Shown: positions 1 to 9,820, counted from the first letter of the stretch. The stretch: DNA of 64,000 nucleotides from Saccharicrinis aurantiacus (GCF_001660705.2 NZ_LYBV02000001.1:62001-126000); one strand, 5' to 3'. Program-made: numbers and translations. Notes: a model not told the origin generated them from the letters alone.

Positions 1-894
1 TACAATTGTTAAAGTGTTGTTTTCAGGAGAAAGACTAGCAAAAGTATTTCCCATTAAAACATCAGGATTAAAACCTAACTTATTTCTATACTTTCCATCT
101 GCCTTGTATTTCAAAATGCCATTATTAATAAGAATTCGGTCTTCATTAATATCACTTAAATAGATGCCAACTTCATTAAGTTTTACGTCTTTTTTTAAGG
201 GTATGTATACATTGGTATTGTCGCTTCCTGGAAGCATAGCTAAACTCCAAATACAGGGTAGTCCGCTTTGTTTAGTCCACTGTATGGTATCTTTGTTAAT
301 AAGAGAATGTTTACTGTTAAAAGCAACAGCTTTTATGCTACTATTCAGTTTAATGCCTAGGTTTGTTTCTATCTCATGTTTTTCTAATAACGAAATAGTT
401 TTATTCACTCGTATATTAAATTCGCTTCCTATAAAATTTCTTAACAGCATTTCTTTATACATCAAAACCAAATTTTCACTTTGGTTAATAACTTCATAGG
501 GTTCAGCATTAAAAGCATCTGGTACTTTCCAATTATCCTCGTCAATAGGCTTTATTTGTTGATAGTAGAAAGAGTATTGTCCACCAAGTGGCCCTATCCA
601 CAAGCGATCCTCTCCGCCAATATTTTGTCCCGTATTAAGGCTGTCATTATCAAAAGCATTGTAGTTAACCCAACCATTACTTGTCCCCTTAAGCCCATTA
701 TTTGATGAGCTAATAACTCTTCCTTGATAGTGCGGGGTAATCATTACTCTCGATTGCCCATCTTCTGAGCTTAACTCAATAACTTCCGTGTTCTTCTTAA
801 TAAAATCAAGGTCGTAATTATAGGTTTTTGTAGGAGGTTTTGTACAAGAGTATGCTGTAAAAGCGATCACTATTAATGATAAAATATTTTTCAT
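1..894 (-). CDS. Lipoprotein, DUF6786-like, cut by left edge
   Basis: The minus frame is open from the ATG at 894-892 to base 1 (298 codons, no stop), so the C-terminus lies outside the window. The N-terminus (MKNILSLIVIAFTAYSC) is a signal peptide ending in a lipobox with Cys17, so the product should be an envelope lipoprotein. A motif reading GGEDRLWIGPLGGQ at about residues 111-124 recalls the Bacteroidota family I know as DUF6786. That name is from memory and the function is unknown. A carbohydrate-related role is possible but nothing here shows it. Nothing else in the frame suggests a pseudogene. Confidence 0.7.
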   Translation of the reverse strand, partial: MKNILSLIVIAFTAYSCTKPPTKTYNYDLDFIKKNTEVIELSSEDGQSRVMITPHYQGRVISSSNNGLKGTSNGWVNYNAFDNDSLNTGQNIGGEDRLWIGPLGGQYSFYYQQIKPIDEDNWKVPDAFNAEPYEVINQSENLVLMYKEMLLRNFIGSEFNIRVNKTISLLEKHEIETNLGIKLNSSIKAVAFNSKHSLINKDTIQWTKQSGLPCIWSLAMLPGSDNTNVYIPLKKDVKLNEVGIYLSDINEDRILINNGILKYKADGKYRNKLGFNPDVLMGNTFASLSPENNTLTIV

Positions 895-986
895 GATATA
901 GTTTGTTTAAGGGTGATTAATTTCTGAAGCAAAAAAAAGGTAGAACGTAAAAGCTCTACCTCTGTATGTGTTAATGATATTAGTCT

Positions 987-1625
987 TTATTCAAAACCTT
1001 TGTACTTTTGTTTTAATTTGTTGAGCTCTCTCGCCAAATTCTGTTCTCTTTCAAGCGCCCATTTACGATGTTTATCCAATTCGTCTTGTTTATCGTTAAG
1101 AGATTCTTTTGTTTTAGTGGTAACATAGTTACTTCGCTTAAATAAGAATACCAATACCGCAATTGCAATAATTAAAACAAGCACAATTAACCACATCATT
1201 GTACTGTAAGTACCCTTAAGCATCAAAAAGCCCATAAAAGAGAAACTATCCTTCTCATTACTAACTAAGGTTAATTTCTCATTAGTTTCAGATAAGTTTT
1301 CTTTTAGCTTATTTATTTCCTTAATATGGTTATCGTTAATTACTTCTAAATCCTTAATTTGATCTTTGTAAATCTGAATAGAATCTAGAGAATTAACTTT
1401 TAATTTATTTAATGAAGAGGTTTTTACAACTTTGTATGATTGGTAGGATTCTGATTTAGTAATTACAAAATCAAATTGTTCTTTTAAATTTAATTCTTGA
1501 CCTTCTAAGCCTGATTTAACAATTTTGGCAGGCGTTGCGTTTTGTTCTTGTGCATTTATATCTTGATTGAATATTCCAATAATAAAAGCAAGAATAATAG
1601 TTGTTGTGTAAAATGCATTCTTCAT
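987..1625 (-). CDS. Coiled-coil membrane protein of unknown function
   Basis: This 212-residue protein has an N-terminal signal peptide (cut likely after INAQ, about residue 25) and a charged helical stretch at about 85-125 that looks like a coiled coil. One strong transmembrane helix follows at about 140-163 and then a basic, charged cytoplasmic tail to residue 212. Similar Bacteroidota proteins are sometimes named tRNA (guanine-N1)-methyltransferase in databases; I see no methyltransferase motif, so that name should not be copied. It stands alone, between the lipoprotein downstream and mdh upstream, both on the same strand. Function unknown; a membrane-anchored envelope scaffold is only a guess. 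Confidence 0.75.
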   Translation of the reverse strand: MKNAFYTTTIILAFIIGIFNQDINAQEQNATPAKIVKSGLEGQELNLKEQFDFVITKSESYQSYKVVKTSSLNKLKVNSLDSIQIYKDQIKDLEVINDNHIKEINKLKENLSETNEKLTLVSNEKDSFSFMGFLMLKGTYSTMMWLIVLVLIIAIAVLVFLFKRSNYVTTKTKESLNDKQDELDKHRKWALEREQNLARELNKLKQKYKGFE

Positions 1626-1832
1626 GTAGCTATCAATTATATTACAAAACTAAATTTAAACCTTTTTTTTAGTTATAACAGATTAAATTTTAGTTCTATT
1701 GTTAAAGAGATTAATTAAAACGACACTAAGGTAACGCAAAAAATAGCATAAGGTTATATAAAATGATGTTTTTTGTTGATTAAAGGTGTGATTTTGGTGA
1801 TGAATGATGATTATTCATGTCTGCAAATAAAA

Positions 1833-1861
1833 AATCCTGAGTCGGAGCTCGACTCAGGATT
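1833..1861 (-). terminator. Rho-independent terminator of mdh
   Basis: A perfect 12-bp stem (1833-1844 with 1850-1861) has a 5-nt loop. On the minus strand it is followed directly by a run of T, and it lies 25 nt after the mdh stop codon. Stem plus T-run make this a strong intrinsic terminator. Confidence 0.9.
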
Positions 1862-1886
1862 CAATTGTATATTTTATAATACTAAA

Positions 1887-2819
1887 TTATAAGCTACTTG
1901 CTAAGTCAGCATTGGTTTTTTTAACACCAGCAGCAGACTCTGTTAATTTAGCTTTTTCAGCATCTGAAAGTTCAATTTCAATGATCTTTTCAACACCATT
2001 TTTACCTATTACACAAGGTACTCCGATGCAAATATCGTCTAAACCATATTCTCCATCTAATAATACCGAGCAAGGGAAAATTTTATTTGAATCTAAAGCA
2101 ATAGCACGTACCATTTCAGAAACAGCAGCACCTGGAGCATACCATGCGCTAGTACCTAATAACTTAGTTAATGTAGCACCACCTACTTTAGTTTCTTCAA
2201 CTACAGAACTTTTTTGATCCTCAGAAAGGAATTCAGAAACAGGAACACAGTTACGTGTAGCTTTTTCAATTAAAGGAACCATACCTGTATCGCTATGTCC
2301 ACCAATAACCATTGCACTAACTTCTGATGAAGGACATTCAAGAGCTTCAGCTAAACGGTACTTGAAGCGAGCGCTATCTAATGCACCACCCATACCAATA
2401 ATTCGGTTTTTAGGTAAACCTGTAGCTTTAGCGGCAAGATAAGTCATTGTATCCATTGGGTTACTTACGATGATTAAAGTAACATCAGGAGAGTATTTAA
2501 TTAAGTTTTCAGAAACTTGCTTAACAATACCTGCATTAATACCAATTAACTCTTCGCGAGTCATACCTGGCTTACGAGGTATACCACTTGTAATAACAGC
2601 AACATCACTACCTGCAGTTTTTGAGTAATCACCAGTTACACCAGTAATGGTAGTATCAAAACCATTTAAAGAAGCAGTTTGCATTAAATCCATTGCTTTA
2701 CCTTCAGCAAAACCTTCTTTGATATCAACTAAAACAACTTCAGCAGCAAAGTCTTTGATAGCTACATATTCTGCTACACTTGCCCCTACGTTACCAGCTC
2801 CAACTACGGTTACTTTCAT
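1887..2819 (-). CDS. mdh: Malate dehydrogenase
   Basis: NAD-dependent interconversion of malate and oxaloacetate in the TCA cycle, cytoplasmic. The protein is 310 residues, the usual length of the LDH-like bacterial Mdh. It has the Rossmann motif GAGNVG at 7-12, Asp32 at the end of the second strand (NAD rather than NADP), substrate arginines R82, R88 and R151, Asn120 and the catalytic His175 in GGHSDTG. The frame is open 24 codons further upstream, but the family begins at MKVTVVGAG, so the ATG at 2819 is chosen. A promoter box TATATTTG at 2942-2935 would give a leader of roughly 110 nt. A terminator follows the gene, so it is probably transcribed alone. Confidence 0.96.
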   Translation of the reverse strand: MKVTVVGAGNVGASVAEYVAIKDFAAEVVLVDIKEGFAEGKAMDLMQTASLNGFDTTITGVTGDYSKTAGSDVAVITSGIPRKPGMTREELIGINAGIVKQVSENLIKYSPDVTLIIVSNPMDTMTYLAAKATGLPKNRIIGMGGALDSARFKYRLAEALECPSSEVSAMVIGGHSDTGMVPLIEKATRNCVPVSEFLSEDQKSSVVEETKVGGATLTKLLGTSAWYAPGAAVSEMVRAIALDSNKIFPCSVLLDGEYGLDDICIGVPCVIGKNGVEKIIEIELSDAEKAKLTESAAGVKKTNADLASSL

Positions 2820-2934
2820 AATTATATTTCTTTTAATTTTATTGAGATAATTTATTTCTATTTTTTCCAAAATGCTAAGGTGTAATATCATTATAAATTC
2901 TACACGAAAGCGATAAATTACGATTTTGGAGAGA

Positions 2935-2942
2935 CAAATATA
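2935..2942 (-). promoter_or_regulatory. Bacteroidota -7 promoter box for mdh
   Basis: Read on the minus strand this is TATATTTG, an exact match to TAnnTTTG. It lies 115 nt before the mdh ATG in a region with no gene. I did not find a clear TTG -33 element at the usual distance. Confidence 0.5.
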
Positions 2943-3070
2943 AATAGATGCATTTAATTGAAGATATTTTTCAGTAATTAAAACAGATGTTTCATAACAT
3001 TATTAGTGCAATTTCCACTATCAATTTAATAGGCTTTTAATAACTTCAGTTATGAGGTACAGTTAATCTT

Positions 3071-4306
3071 TTATTCAAACTTATTTGGGCGGGTTAATAA
3101 CACGGTTTCATTTTCGCTGATACCTTCTATAATTCTCATTTTTGTTTCGTTTTCACCTCCTGTTTTAACGTATGTTTTTATTGGTAATCCGCTAGTTTTT
3201 TTGAATACGTATTTAATGGTATCATTACCAAAAATAGCTTCACGTGGAAGTATTAGTTCAGATGGATAATCAGCAACCGTTATCATATTGGTGGTGGTCA
3301 TGCTAGGGAGAATCTTTTTCTCTTTTGCATTTATCTGAATCAATACCTTAAAGCCATTCATGCCTGTACCTGATATGGGTTGTCCTATATTGGCTATTCG
3401 AATAACTTCACCCTTAAAATTATCATCAGGAAATGCATCAATACCAATTTTTACTTTTTGCCCAACTTTCACTTTAGCGATATCAATTTCCTTAACAATT
3501 GCTTCAGAAACAAGTGTGCTTAAATCTGGTATTATTGCAATTGTAGGACTCCAAGGGCCAACATCACTATTAACTTTTACTTTATGACCACCCCAGCCTC
3601 GCGCATACACAACCATACCGTTTGAAGGAGATGTAATTTTTAACTGTGCAACTAATTCAGTTAGTTCGTTTTGCAGTTTAAGGGCATCTTGCAGCCTTTT
3701 ATTTGCTCTGTTAATTTTTACTTTATGTCTATTTTGCTCTTTACTTAGGGTTCTTTTTTTTCTACTTAATTCTAATTGAGCCAATTCTAATTCTATTGCA
3801 GTCTGACGTTGAATGGCCTTTGATTCAAATTTCGATTGTTCAACTTTTATTTCTTTTTCAAGAATATCGTCTGAGGCGTTAATTATCTGATCGCGAAAAG
3901 CTACAAGGGCAATAGTGCTATCCAAGGCGGCATTATCAAAAGCTAACTGATATTCATCTACTTTTTCCATGCTTTTTTTAAGCCTGTCTTCAACATCAGC
4001 AGGATCAAGCGTAGCCACATAATCTCCTTTCTTAACCTGAGTGCCTTCAGCAACTAGGTCGGTTATTTTTAAACCCCAAATACGGAGTTTTCTATTATTA
4101 AGTAGGGTAGGTATGGAAATTTCCTCATATTTTAAAGCTTGTATCTCTCCTGTAGCTTCAACTTCCATAGTAAATGGACCTTCTTTAACATCCACTGTTT
4201 TACTACTATTAACTATTGCTGAAGGTTTAAATATAAAAAAGGCAATTAAGCATAAGGCGCTTATTCCTATTATGAGTTGATTTCTTTTGGATACTTTATT
4301 GAGCAT
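3071..4306 (-). CDS. Periplasmic adaptor (HlyD/MacA family), last gene of efflux operon
   Basis: Membrane-fusion protein of 411 residues that would link an inner-membrane ABC permease to a TolC channel. An N-terminal membrane anchor (about 11-28) is followed by the first half of the lipoyl domain (about 55-105), a long coiled-coil hairpin (about 110-220), the second lipoyl half (ITSPSNGMVVYARGWGG, about 223-240) and a beta-barrel domain with the family-typical KVKVGQKVKIGIDAFP. It is clearly paralogous to the first gene of the operon (7325-8680), with the same domain order and the same KVKVGQ and IANIGQ segments. It starts 54 nt after the TolC gene. Two adaptors in one operon may work together or on different substrates; the substrate is unknown. 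Confidence 0.88.
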   Translation of the reverse strand: MLNKVSKRNQLIIGISALCLIAFFIFKPSAIVNSSKTVDVKEGPFTMEVEATGEIQALKYEEISIPTLLNNRKLRIWGLKITDLVAEGTQVKKGDYVATLDPADVEDRLKKSMEKVDEYQLAFDNAALDSTIALVAFRDQIINASDDILEKEIKVEQSKFESKAIQRQTAIELELAQLELSRKKRTLSKEQNRHKVKINRANKRLQDALKLQNELTELVAQLKITSPSNGMVVYARGWGGHKVKVNSDVGPWSPTIAIIPDLSTLVSEAIVKEIDIAKVKVGQKVKIGIDAFPDDNFKGEVIRIANIGQPISGTGMNGFKVLIQINAKEKKILPSMTTTNMITVADYPSELILPREAIFGNDTIKYVFKKTSGLPIKTYVKTGGENETKMRIIEGISENETVLLTRPNKFE

Positions 4307-4360
4307 AATTTTATTTTACGTCTTGTTATAAAGTGAAGCTTTTATAATAGAATACACATC

Positions 4361-5848
4361 TTATTTCTGAAGTAAATCATCAAGTTCATGAATTAATGAT
4401 TCATGAGTTTCAAAATCAAAAAGTGTTTTCTTTCTGATGGAGAAATAACTATTCCAATAAGATTGTATACTACTGATGTAATTTCTTTTAGCGGCATCTA
4501 ACGAGTTTCGAGCAGCATTAAGTTTTATCACGTCTACTTTATCAATTAAAAAGCGTTGCTTGGTTACTTCATAACCCATTTGTGCAATGGTATCAGCTTT
4601 AGATGCAATTTTAACTTGTTGTTCTTGCATGTTAAATTCCATTACGCTGATAAAAATATCTTGTTCAAAATCTATCTTAGCCTGCTTTACGGTGGCTTCA
4701 GTAACTTCTCTGTCTGATTTCGCCATTTGTACTTTTCCTTTTCGTTGTCCCCAATCAACGATTGGCATATCCAATGAAAAGCGCAAGTTTTCCTCTGTTC
4801 CAAAAGGGGTTTGATAGGCAAGTCCTAAATCATCCGTATTTTTATTAAATCCTACGTTTCCGTAGATGTTTGCATTTATACCATTTTGACTTCTGGTCTG
4901 CGCTAAATTCCTATCGGCTTCAATTAATTGTTGTTGAAACTGCAAAATCTCCGGATTATTGGCAAACGCTTCATCCATTGCTTCATTTACATTTATTTTA
5001 AATTTTGGGATGTCTCTAGGAATTATACATTGTATGAATACATTATCATCAAATCCTAAAAAAGAATTTAAAGAAATACGCGCCTGGTGCAAGTTAACTT
5101 TTGCACGAGCCAATGCCATACTTGCATTCAGATAACTTAATTCTAAATCTAATAGTTCGTCTTGCGTTACAGTACCAATTTCAAATCTACCTTTTCCTAT
5201 TCGATAAAGTGTATCTGCGTTTGAAACATTAGTTTCAGCTATTGATAAGTTAATTTCGGCATTGACCAGGTTGAAAAATGAATTAGTTGATCTAATTGAA
5301 AGTTCCTGTAAACTTTGCAAGTATTCTCTTTTGGCTTGTTCAAATTTAAGAGGTTCAAGTTTTGCCTGCCACTTAAATTGGTTGAAACCATTTAAAGGTT
5401 GCGAAATACCTATGGTAACCGGAGTTGTGTAATACGATAGATTTCCAGACTCAAAATTTTGTATGCGTTGTAGACTCGTAGATGCGTTGATTTTAGCACC
5501 AGTAGGTGTAATATTCTGACTAATTTGTAACGAAGCATCAGATGTGAGTCGTTCTGTTGGAACAAATACATCTTCGTTTGTATCAGGGTCGTACCTTGAG
5601 ATAACAGAATGCTGATAGTTAATTGGAGTAGAGGTTAAGCCTAATAAAGGTAAACGCTCTGCTTTGTAACTCCTGAATTCCCAGTATCGGGATAGATACA
5701 TGTTTTTTTGTCGGAAACTATAAATTGACTGAGAATAGGCAAACTCAATTGCCTGATCTAGACTCAGGCTGAGTGATATACTATCAGTTTGCGCATAAAC
5801 ACAGTTTATTGAAAAGGATATTATGAGGGCAATTATTATTTTTTTCAT
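4361..5848 (-). CDS. TolC family outer-membrane efflux protein
   Basis: Outer-membrane channel of 495 residues for the efflux system. It has a signal peptide (MKKIIIALIISFSINCVYAQ) and then two related halves of long amphipathic helices. The second half contains the typical MPIVDWGQRKGKVQMAKSD segment after which a long helix follows (about 365-400). The TolC trimer forms a beta-barrel and a periplasmic helical tunnel. It lies between the permease (82 nt upstream) and the second adaptor (54 nt downstream), all on the minus strand, so one operon is likely. Confidence 0.9.
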   Translation of the reverse strand: MKKIIIALIISFSINCVYAQTDSISLSLSLDQAIEFAYSQSIYSFRQKNMYLSRYWEFRSYKAERLPLLGLTSTPINYQHSVISRYDPDTNEDVFVPTERLTSDASLQISQNITPTGAKINASTSLQRIQNFESGNLSYYTTPVTIGISQPLNGFNQFKWQAKLEPLKFEQAKREYLQSLQELSIRSTNSFFNLVNAEINLSIAETNVSNADTLYRIGKGRFEIGTVTQDELLDLELSYLNASMALARAKVNLHQARISLNSFLGFDDNVFIQCIIPRDIPKFKINVNEAMDEAFANNPEILQFQQQLIEADRNLAQTRSQNGINANIYGNVGFNKNTDDLGLAYQTPFGTEENLRFSLDMPIVDWGQRKGKVQMAKSDREVTEATVKQAKIDFEQDIFISVMEFNMQEQQVKIASKADTIAQMGYEVTKQRFLIDKVDVIKLNAARNSLDAAKRNYISSIQSYWNSYFSIRKKTLFDFETHESLIHELDDLLQK

Positions 5849-5930
5849 CTGTATACTGATTTGTACTATGGAATAAAATCCAGTTTACTTATATGTTCTT
5901 TATCTGCAAATAATCTTACTATTAGTGCTA

Positions 5931-7289
5931 TTAGTGGCGAAGCGATTCAACAGGATCTTGACTTGCCGCGCTTTTTGCTGGGATATAACCAAAAACAATT
6001 CCTACTGTGGCAGATACTCCAAAGGCAATAAATACCGATATAAAGGAGACAATTGTTTTTATGCCAGCAGTAGCTTCTATGGTGTAGGCCAATAAAACGC
6101 CTAACACAATGCCAATTAACCCACCTCCAATACTAATTAGGGTAGATTCTGCTAAAAATTGAACAATAATATCTTTACGAGATGCGCCAATAGCTTGTCG
6201 TGTACCAATCTCTCGGATACGTTCCCACACTGAGGCTAGCATAATATTCATAATACCAATTCCCCCAACTATAAGCGATATGCTTGCAATGGCTCCTAGT
6301 ACTATGTTAAAAATATCATTGGTTTTCTGTTGTTGTTTCAGCAATAATTCAGGAACAGTAACCTCAAAATCGTAAAGGTTAGCATGCCTTCTTAACAACA
6401 TCCTTTTTATTATATCAGCTGTAGCACTCAACTCGTTGGTTTCTTTTACTTGAATGATAATTTTATCTAGCTGATTTTCAATCGTGGCTTTGTCTTCAGA
6501 GTTTGAATTATTACCGCCACGGCTCATTTGTTCAAATATTTTCGGATTAATTCTGGATCTATCTTTAAACCTTAAAAGAAGTGCTTTTGTGGGGATAAAT
6601 ATTTTATTATCCGATGAGGAAATTCCCATTTCATCAGATGCAGAAGCTGTAAAGTCTCGTTTCTCGGCAACGCCAACAACTCTTAACCAGTTTTCGCCAA
6701 CCTTAATGTATTTGCCAATTGGGTTTTCTTGATTAAAGAATTTTACTTTAATATTATCGCCAATAACACAAATGGGTACTCCCTTTTCGTTTTGCTCATC
6801 GCTAAATATTTTACCCTTAACAATGTCAATGTTTAGTAAGGAAAAATACTCAGGAGCTACACCCTCTAAAACAATGGGATAACTTTTATCGTATTTAACC
6901 GCATAATAATTCATTGATATAACCGGACTAACTTTATCAACACTTGGTATGGTTTTTTGAATAGACTCGGCATCTACCAAAGTAAGTCCTTTTGATTTTC
7001 GTTTTGATTTTTGGTTACTATCATCATCTGAATTGGTGCCATCTCCACTAATTACAGTTTCCTTAACAGGAGTGATAATAATGTTATTTACACCAACCAT
7101 TTTAATTTGCTCCAACACCTCTTGTTGAGCACCTTTTCCTATGGCAAGCATACTAATTACTGCTGCAACCCCAAACATAATTCCAAGGGCAGTTAGTAAT
7201 GATTTTAGTGTATTTGCCGTAATGGCCTCAATGGCTATTATTACGTTATGAATGTATCTTGTATATAGCTTCCTTATTGGTAAGTTCAT
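5931..7289 (-). CDS. MacB/FtsX-type ABC transporter permease
   Basis: Permease of 452 residues without an ATPase domain. The first transmembrane helix with the typical LTALGIMFGVAAVISMLAIGKG stretch is at about 28-50, followed by a large periplasmic MacB-type core domain (about 55-300) and the FtsX domain with three helices (about 330-440, containing GGIGIMNIMLASVWER). Full-length MacB carries its ATPase on the same chain; this protein needs a separate one, and none lies in this operon. The nearest candidate is the solitary LolD/MacB-type ATPase at 23580-24287. It starts 35 nt after the first adaptor gene. A substrate such as a peptide, antibiotic or lipid cannot be read from the sequence. 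Confidence 0.9.
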   Translation of the reverse strand: MNLPIRKLYTRYIHNVIIAIEAITANTLKSLLTALGIMFGVAAVISMLAIGKGAQQEVLEQIKMVGVNNIIITPVKETVISGDGTNSDDDSNQKSKRKSKGLTLVDAESIQKTIPSVDKVSPVISMNYYAVKYDKSYPIVLEGVAPEYFSLLNIDIVKGKIFSDEQNEKGVPICVIGDNIKVKFFNQENPIGKYIKVGENWLRVVGVAEKRDFTASASDEMGISSSDNKIFIPTKALLLRFKDRSRINPKIFEQMSRGGNNSNSEDKATIENQLDKIIIQVKETNELSATADIIKRMLLRRHANLYDFEVTVPELLLKQQQKTNDIFNIVLGAIASISLIVGGIGIMNIMLASVWERIREIGTRQAIGASRKDIIVQFLAESTLISIGGGLIGIVLGVLLAYTIEATAGIKTIVSFISVFIAFGVSATVGIVFGYIPAKSAASQDPVESLRH

Positions 7290-7324
7290 GTTATATAATT
7301 TATAGGGTGAACACTAAATAGGAG

Positions 7325-8680
7325 CTATGATTCTAGCTTCATTTTATTTCCACGTTTTCTTTTAGCCTTGGGGCTAATCGAATCAGGTTTAACAATTTCT
7401 TGAGGTTTTTTAATTTGTATCGTGTCATACATTTCAATTCCTTCAATTTGGCCTGCTTTGTTAATAGGTTCGTTAAGGTAAACAGACTCTTTTTCGCTCA
7501 AGCCATGTTTAATAACAACATAGTTTTCGTTTTCAGGACCTAGATATACTGCTTTTTTTGTGTTGTTTTTATTGGTGTAAACAAACGGTATACTATCTTG
7601 ATAAAATATAGCTTCAAGCGGAACATAAATTACATCTTCTAAGGTTTGGGTTGTAATTTTATTACTTGTGGTCATGGCTGGTCTTAGATCTGTATCAGAG
7701 CCATTTATTTTTATGGTTACTTCAAAAACCTTTGAATCTCCGCCAGGGATTACTTGTCCGATATTCGCTATTTCTAATACTTCACCTTCAAATTGTTTTT
7801 CAGCAAATGCATCAACACCAATGTGAACAATCTGGCCTACCTTTACTTTTGAGATATCAACTTCATTAATAAAAGTTTTAGAAATCATAGCTGTTAAATC
7901 TGGTAGTTCGGCAATTTTTGGAGCCCACCTGTTAACAGAACTTCCCACTTTAATTTTATTACCCATCCTATCAAAACTATAAATAACCATGCCTGGTGCC
8001 GGAGCTTTTATATCAAGTGCCTCAAAAAGATTCTCAATGTCATCTACTTTGTCTTGTACTTTCTTTACTTCGTTGTAAGCACGTTTTACCTTAAATTGAC
8101 TTTGTTGTTTTTTGAGTTTGTAGTTTCTCAAATCTTGTTCAAGTTTTCGTTCAGCCTTTGATAAATTCAATTCTGCCTGTCTGATAACGGCAGGAGATTC
8201 GTATTTAGATTGCTTTAAAACCAAATCTTTTTCTTCTAAATCAATACGGGTACTTTGTAAATCATCACGCAAATTACTAAGGTTGATGTTGGTGTCAATC
8301 TTAGCATCTTCAAAAGCTTCCATTTTTTCGGTAAGTGCAGTTAATGCATCAGCAAGTTTTTCTTCAACAGCACTGTGATCTAATGAGGCTACATACTCTC
8401 CTGAGTCAACCACAGTACCTTCTTCAATAATTTGGGTAACCTTAATTTCGTATATATTTATTGATCGAGCCCCAAGCTCTTTTGGTACATTTATGGAAAC
8501 AGATTTTTCGGCCTGAAGTTGCCCTGTGCTGTATACGAGTGATTGAAATTCACCCTGTTTAACTTTGCTAACAATGAGTGTGTCTTCGGTTATGGTTGTG
8601 CTAAAAAAGAAGTAATAAATTAAATAAGTGAGGAGCAGGCCTCCGCCTGTATAAACTCCGATTTTTTGTTTTTTCGTCAT
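7325..8680 (-). CDS. Periplasmic adaptor (HlyD/MacA family), first gene of efflux operon
   Basis: Adaptor of 451 residues with an inner-membrane anchor at about 8-27, a split lipoyl domain (about 55-105 and 228-250), a long helical hairpin (about 105-220) and a beta-barrel (about 255-335). The C-terminal 50 residues are rich in Lys and Pro (ending KRKRGNKMKLES), a tail missing from the paralogue at 3071-4306. It opens the order adaptor, permease, TolC, adaptor. A promoter-like element lies at 8736-8766. The frame start agrees with a basic MTKKQK run before the anchor. Confidence 0.88.
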   Translation of the reverse strand: MTKKQKIGVYTGGGLLLTYLIYYFFFSTTITEDTLIVSKVKQGEFQSLVYSTGQLQAEKSVSINVPKELGARSINIYEIKVTQIIEEGTVVDSGEYVASLDHSAVEEKLADALTALTEKMEAFEDAKIDTNINLSNLRDDLQSTRIDLEEKDLVLKQSKYESPAVIRQAELNLSKAERKLEQDLRNYKLKKQQSQFKVKRAYNEVKKVQDKVDDIENLFEALDIKAPAPGMVIYSFDRMGNKIKVGSSVNRWAPKIAELPDLTAMISKTFINEVDISKVKVGQIVHIGVDAFAEKQFEGEVLEIANIGQVIPGGDSKVFEVTIKINGSDTDLRPAMTTSNKITTQTLEDVIYVPLEAIFYQDSIPFVYTNKNNTKKAVYLGPENENYVVIKHGLSEKESVYLNEPINKAGQIEGIEMYDTIQIKKPQEIVKPDSISPKAKRKRGNKMKLES

Positions 8681-8735
8681 TATTCTGAGTTATATTATAT
8701 CAAGTTTTGATTTGATGAAGTAATTTGAAGTCGGC

Positions 8736-8766
8736 TAAAGGTAATTATTTAGTGCGAGTGCAACAA
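8736..8766 (-). promoter_or_regulatory. Probable promoter of the efflux operon
   Basis: On the minus strand TTG (8763-8761, part of TTGTTG) is followed after about 17 nt by TACCTTTA (8743-8736), one base away from TAnnTTTG. It lies 55 nt before the first adaptor ATG, which suits the Bacteroidota promoter layout. Confidence 0.45.
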
Positions 8767-8934
8767 GTAAGAATCTATATAACAATTGAATTGTTTCAAC
8801 AAGCAATTAAGTGCTTAATTGATGAGAGTGAGTGTTGTTTACAATTGAAATTGTATGCAGAGTGAACTAATAAAGCCGGTAGAGCTTATTATTGTAATTT
8901 TAGCATTAATTTAGCCTTTCAATTATTTATAGCA

Positions 8935-9735
8935 ATGTATAAAATGAAATCACGCATAAGTATAATACTTCCTATAGCAATAGTTAGTTTAATTATTGTT
9001 TTTGCCTCGTTTGGTGTAAGCCTCGAGTACTTTTCGGTATCAAATAAATTAATGGCTCAGTTATGGTTAGGCATAACAAATATTGGGGGTGTAGCAGGTA
9101 GTGGAATTATTCTACTTTTAACCGCCCTTTTTATCAGTATTATCAGAGGGAAATTTAAGTGGAAATATTTCTTGATGATATTTGTTGTTTTCTCAGGTGT
9201 TTTTATTGGGGTTGCTCAAATTAACGAACACTTTATTAAGGAAAAAATAAAAGCTCCACGACCAAATATTGAATGGTTATCAGAGTTTAACAAGTTTTCT
9301 TTAGAAGAAATGTATAGCCTCCATTCTAAAAAAGAGCGAACAGAGTACTTAAAAAATGTTATAGCTGAAACAAATCAAAGCCCTATCGTGTTAGGGGATA
9401 TGGAAGTGCAACCCATTATTTGGAAACACTGGCTAAAAGAAACAGGTTACTCGTTTCCGTCAGGACATTCAGTTAATGCCTTTTTAATGGCATTTCTGAT
9501 TAGTTATATTTTTTTGTTACGATTTAGTTGGTTTAACAAGTATGGTGTTGTTACTATTTATTTAATTGCCTTACTAATTGCTTACTCGCGAGTCTTATTG
9601 GGTGTTCATACAAACCTAGATATTAGCTTAGGTGCATTGTGGGGAACAATTATTGGCATTGGAATTGTGTATACTGGTTTATTCGATTACCTGGATTCAA
9701 AAAATCAGGCAAATGATAAAAAATATAAATCATAG
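8935..9735 (+). CDS. PAP2 family membrane phosphatase
   Basis: Integral membrane phosphatase of 266 residues of the PAP2 superfamily, which removes phosphate from lipid substrates such as undecaprenyl pyrophosphate or phosphatidic acid. The three signature parts are present: KIKAPRP at about 104-110, PSGH at about 175-178 and SR(x5)HxxxD at about 218-228. Several hydrophobic helices surround them. The ATG at 8935 is kept; a second ATG at 8944 (MKSRIS) is equally possible. It is divergent from the efflux operon. The exact substrate is not visible. Confidence 0.88.
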   Translation: MYKMKSRISIILPIAIVSLIIVFASFGVSLEYFSVSNKLMAQLWLGITNIGGVAGSGIILLLTALFISIIRGKFKWKYFLMIFVVFSGVFIGVAQINEHFIKEKIKAPRPNIEWLSEFNKFSLEEMYSLHSKKERTEYLKNVIAETNQSPIVLGDMEVQPIIWKHWLKETGYSFPSGHSVNAFLMAFLISYIFLLRFSWFNKYGVVTIYLIALLIAYSRVLLGVHTNLDISLGALWGTIIGIGIVYTGLFDYLDSKNQANDKKYKS

Positions 9736-9820
9736 GGTTTGAATGTGATGTTTAGGTTAAAAAAATAAAAGTATTTGGTAATGGGTAGTTAATATTGAAA
9801 TGATTTCTTTGATCCGAGTA

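Noticed and set aside
164-705. Two plus-strand frames at the left edge
   Set aside because: They lie antisense to the open minus-strand lipoprotein gene with clear lipobox.
987-1625. tRNA (guanine-N1)-methyltransferase, a name used for similar proteins
   Set aside because: The sequence shows a signal peptide, coiled coil and one membrane helix and no methyltransferase motif.
2820-2891. Upstream extension of malate dehydrogenase (24 codons)
   Set aside because: The Rossmann fold begins at MKVTVVGAG, and extra residues before it do not occur in the family.
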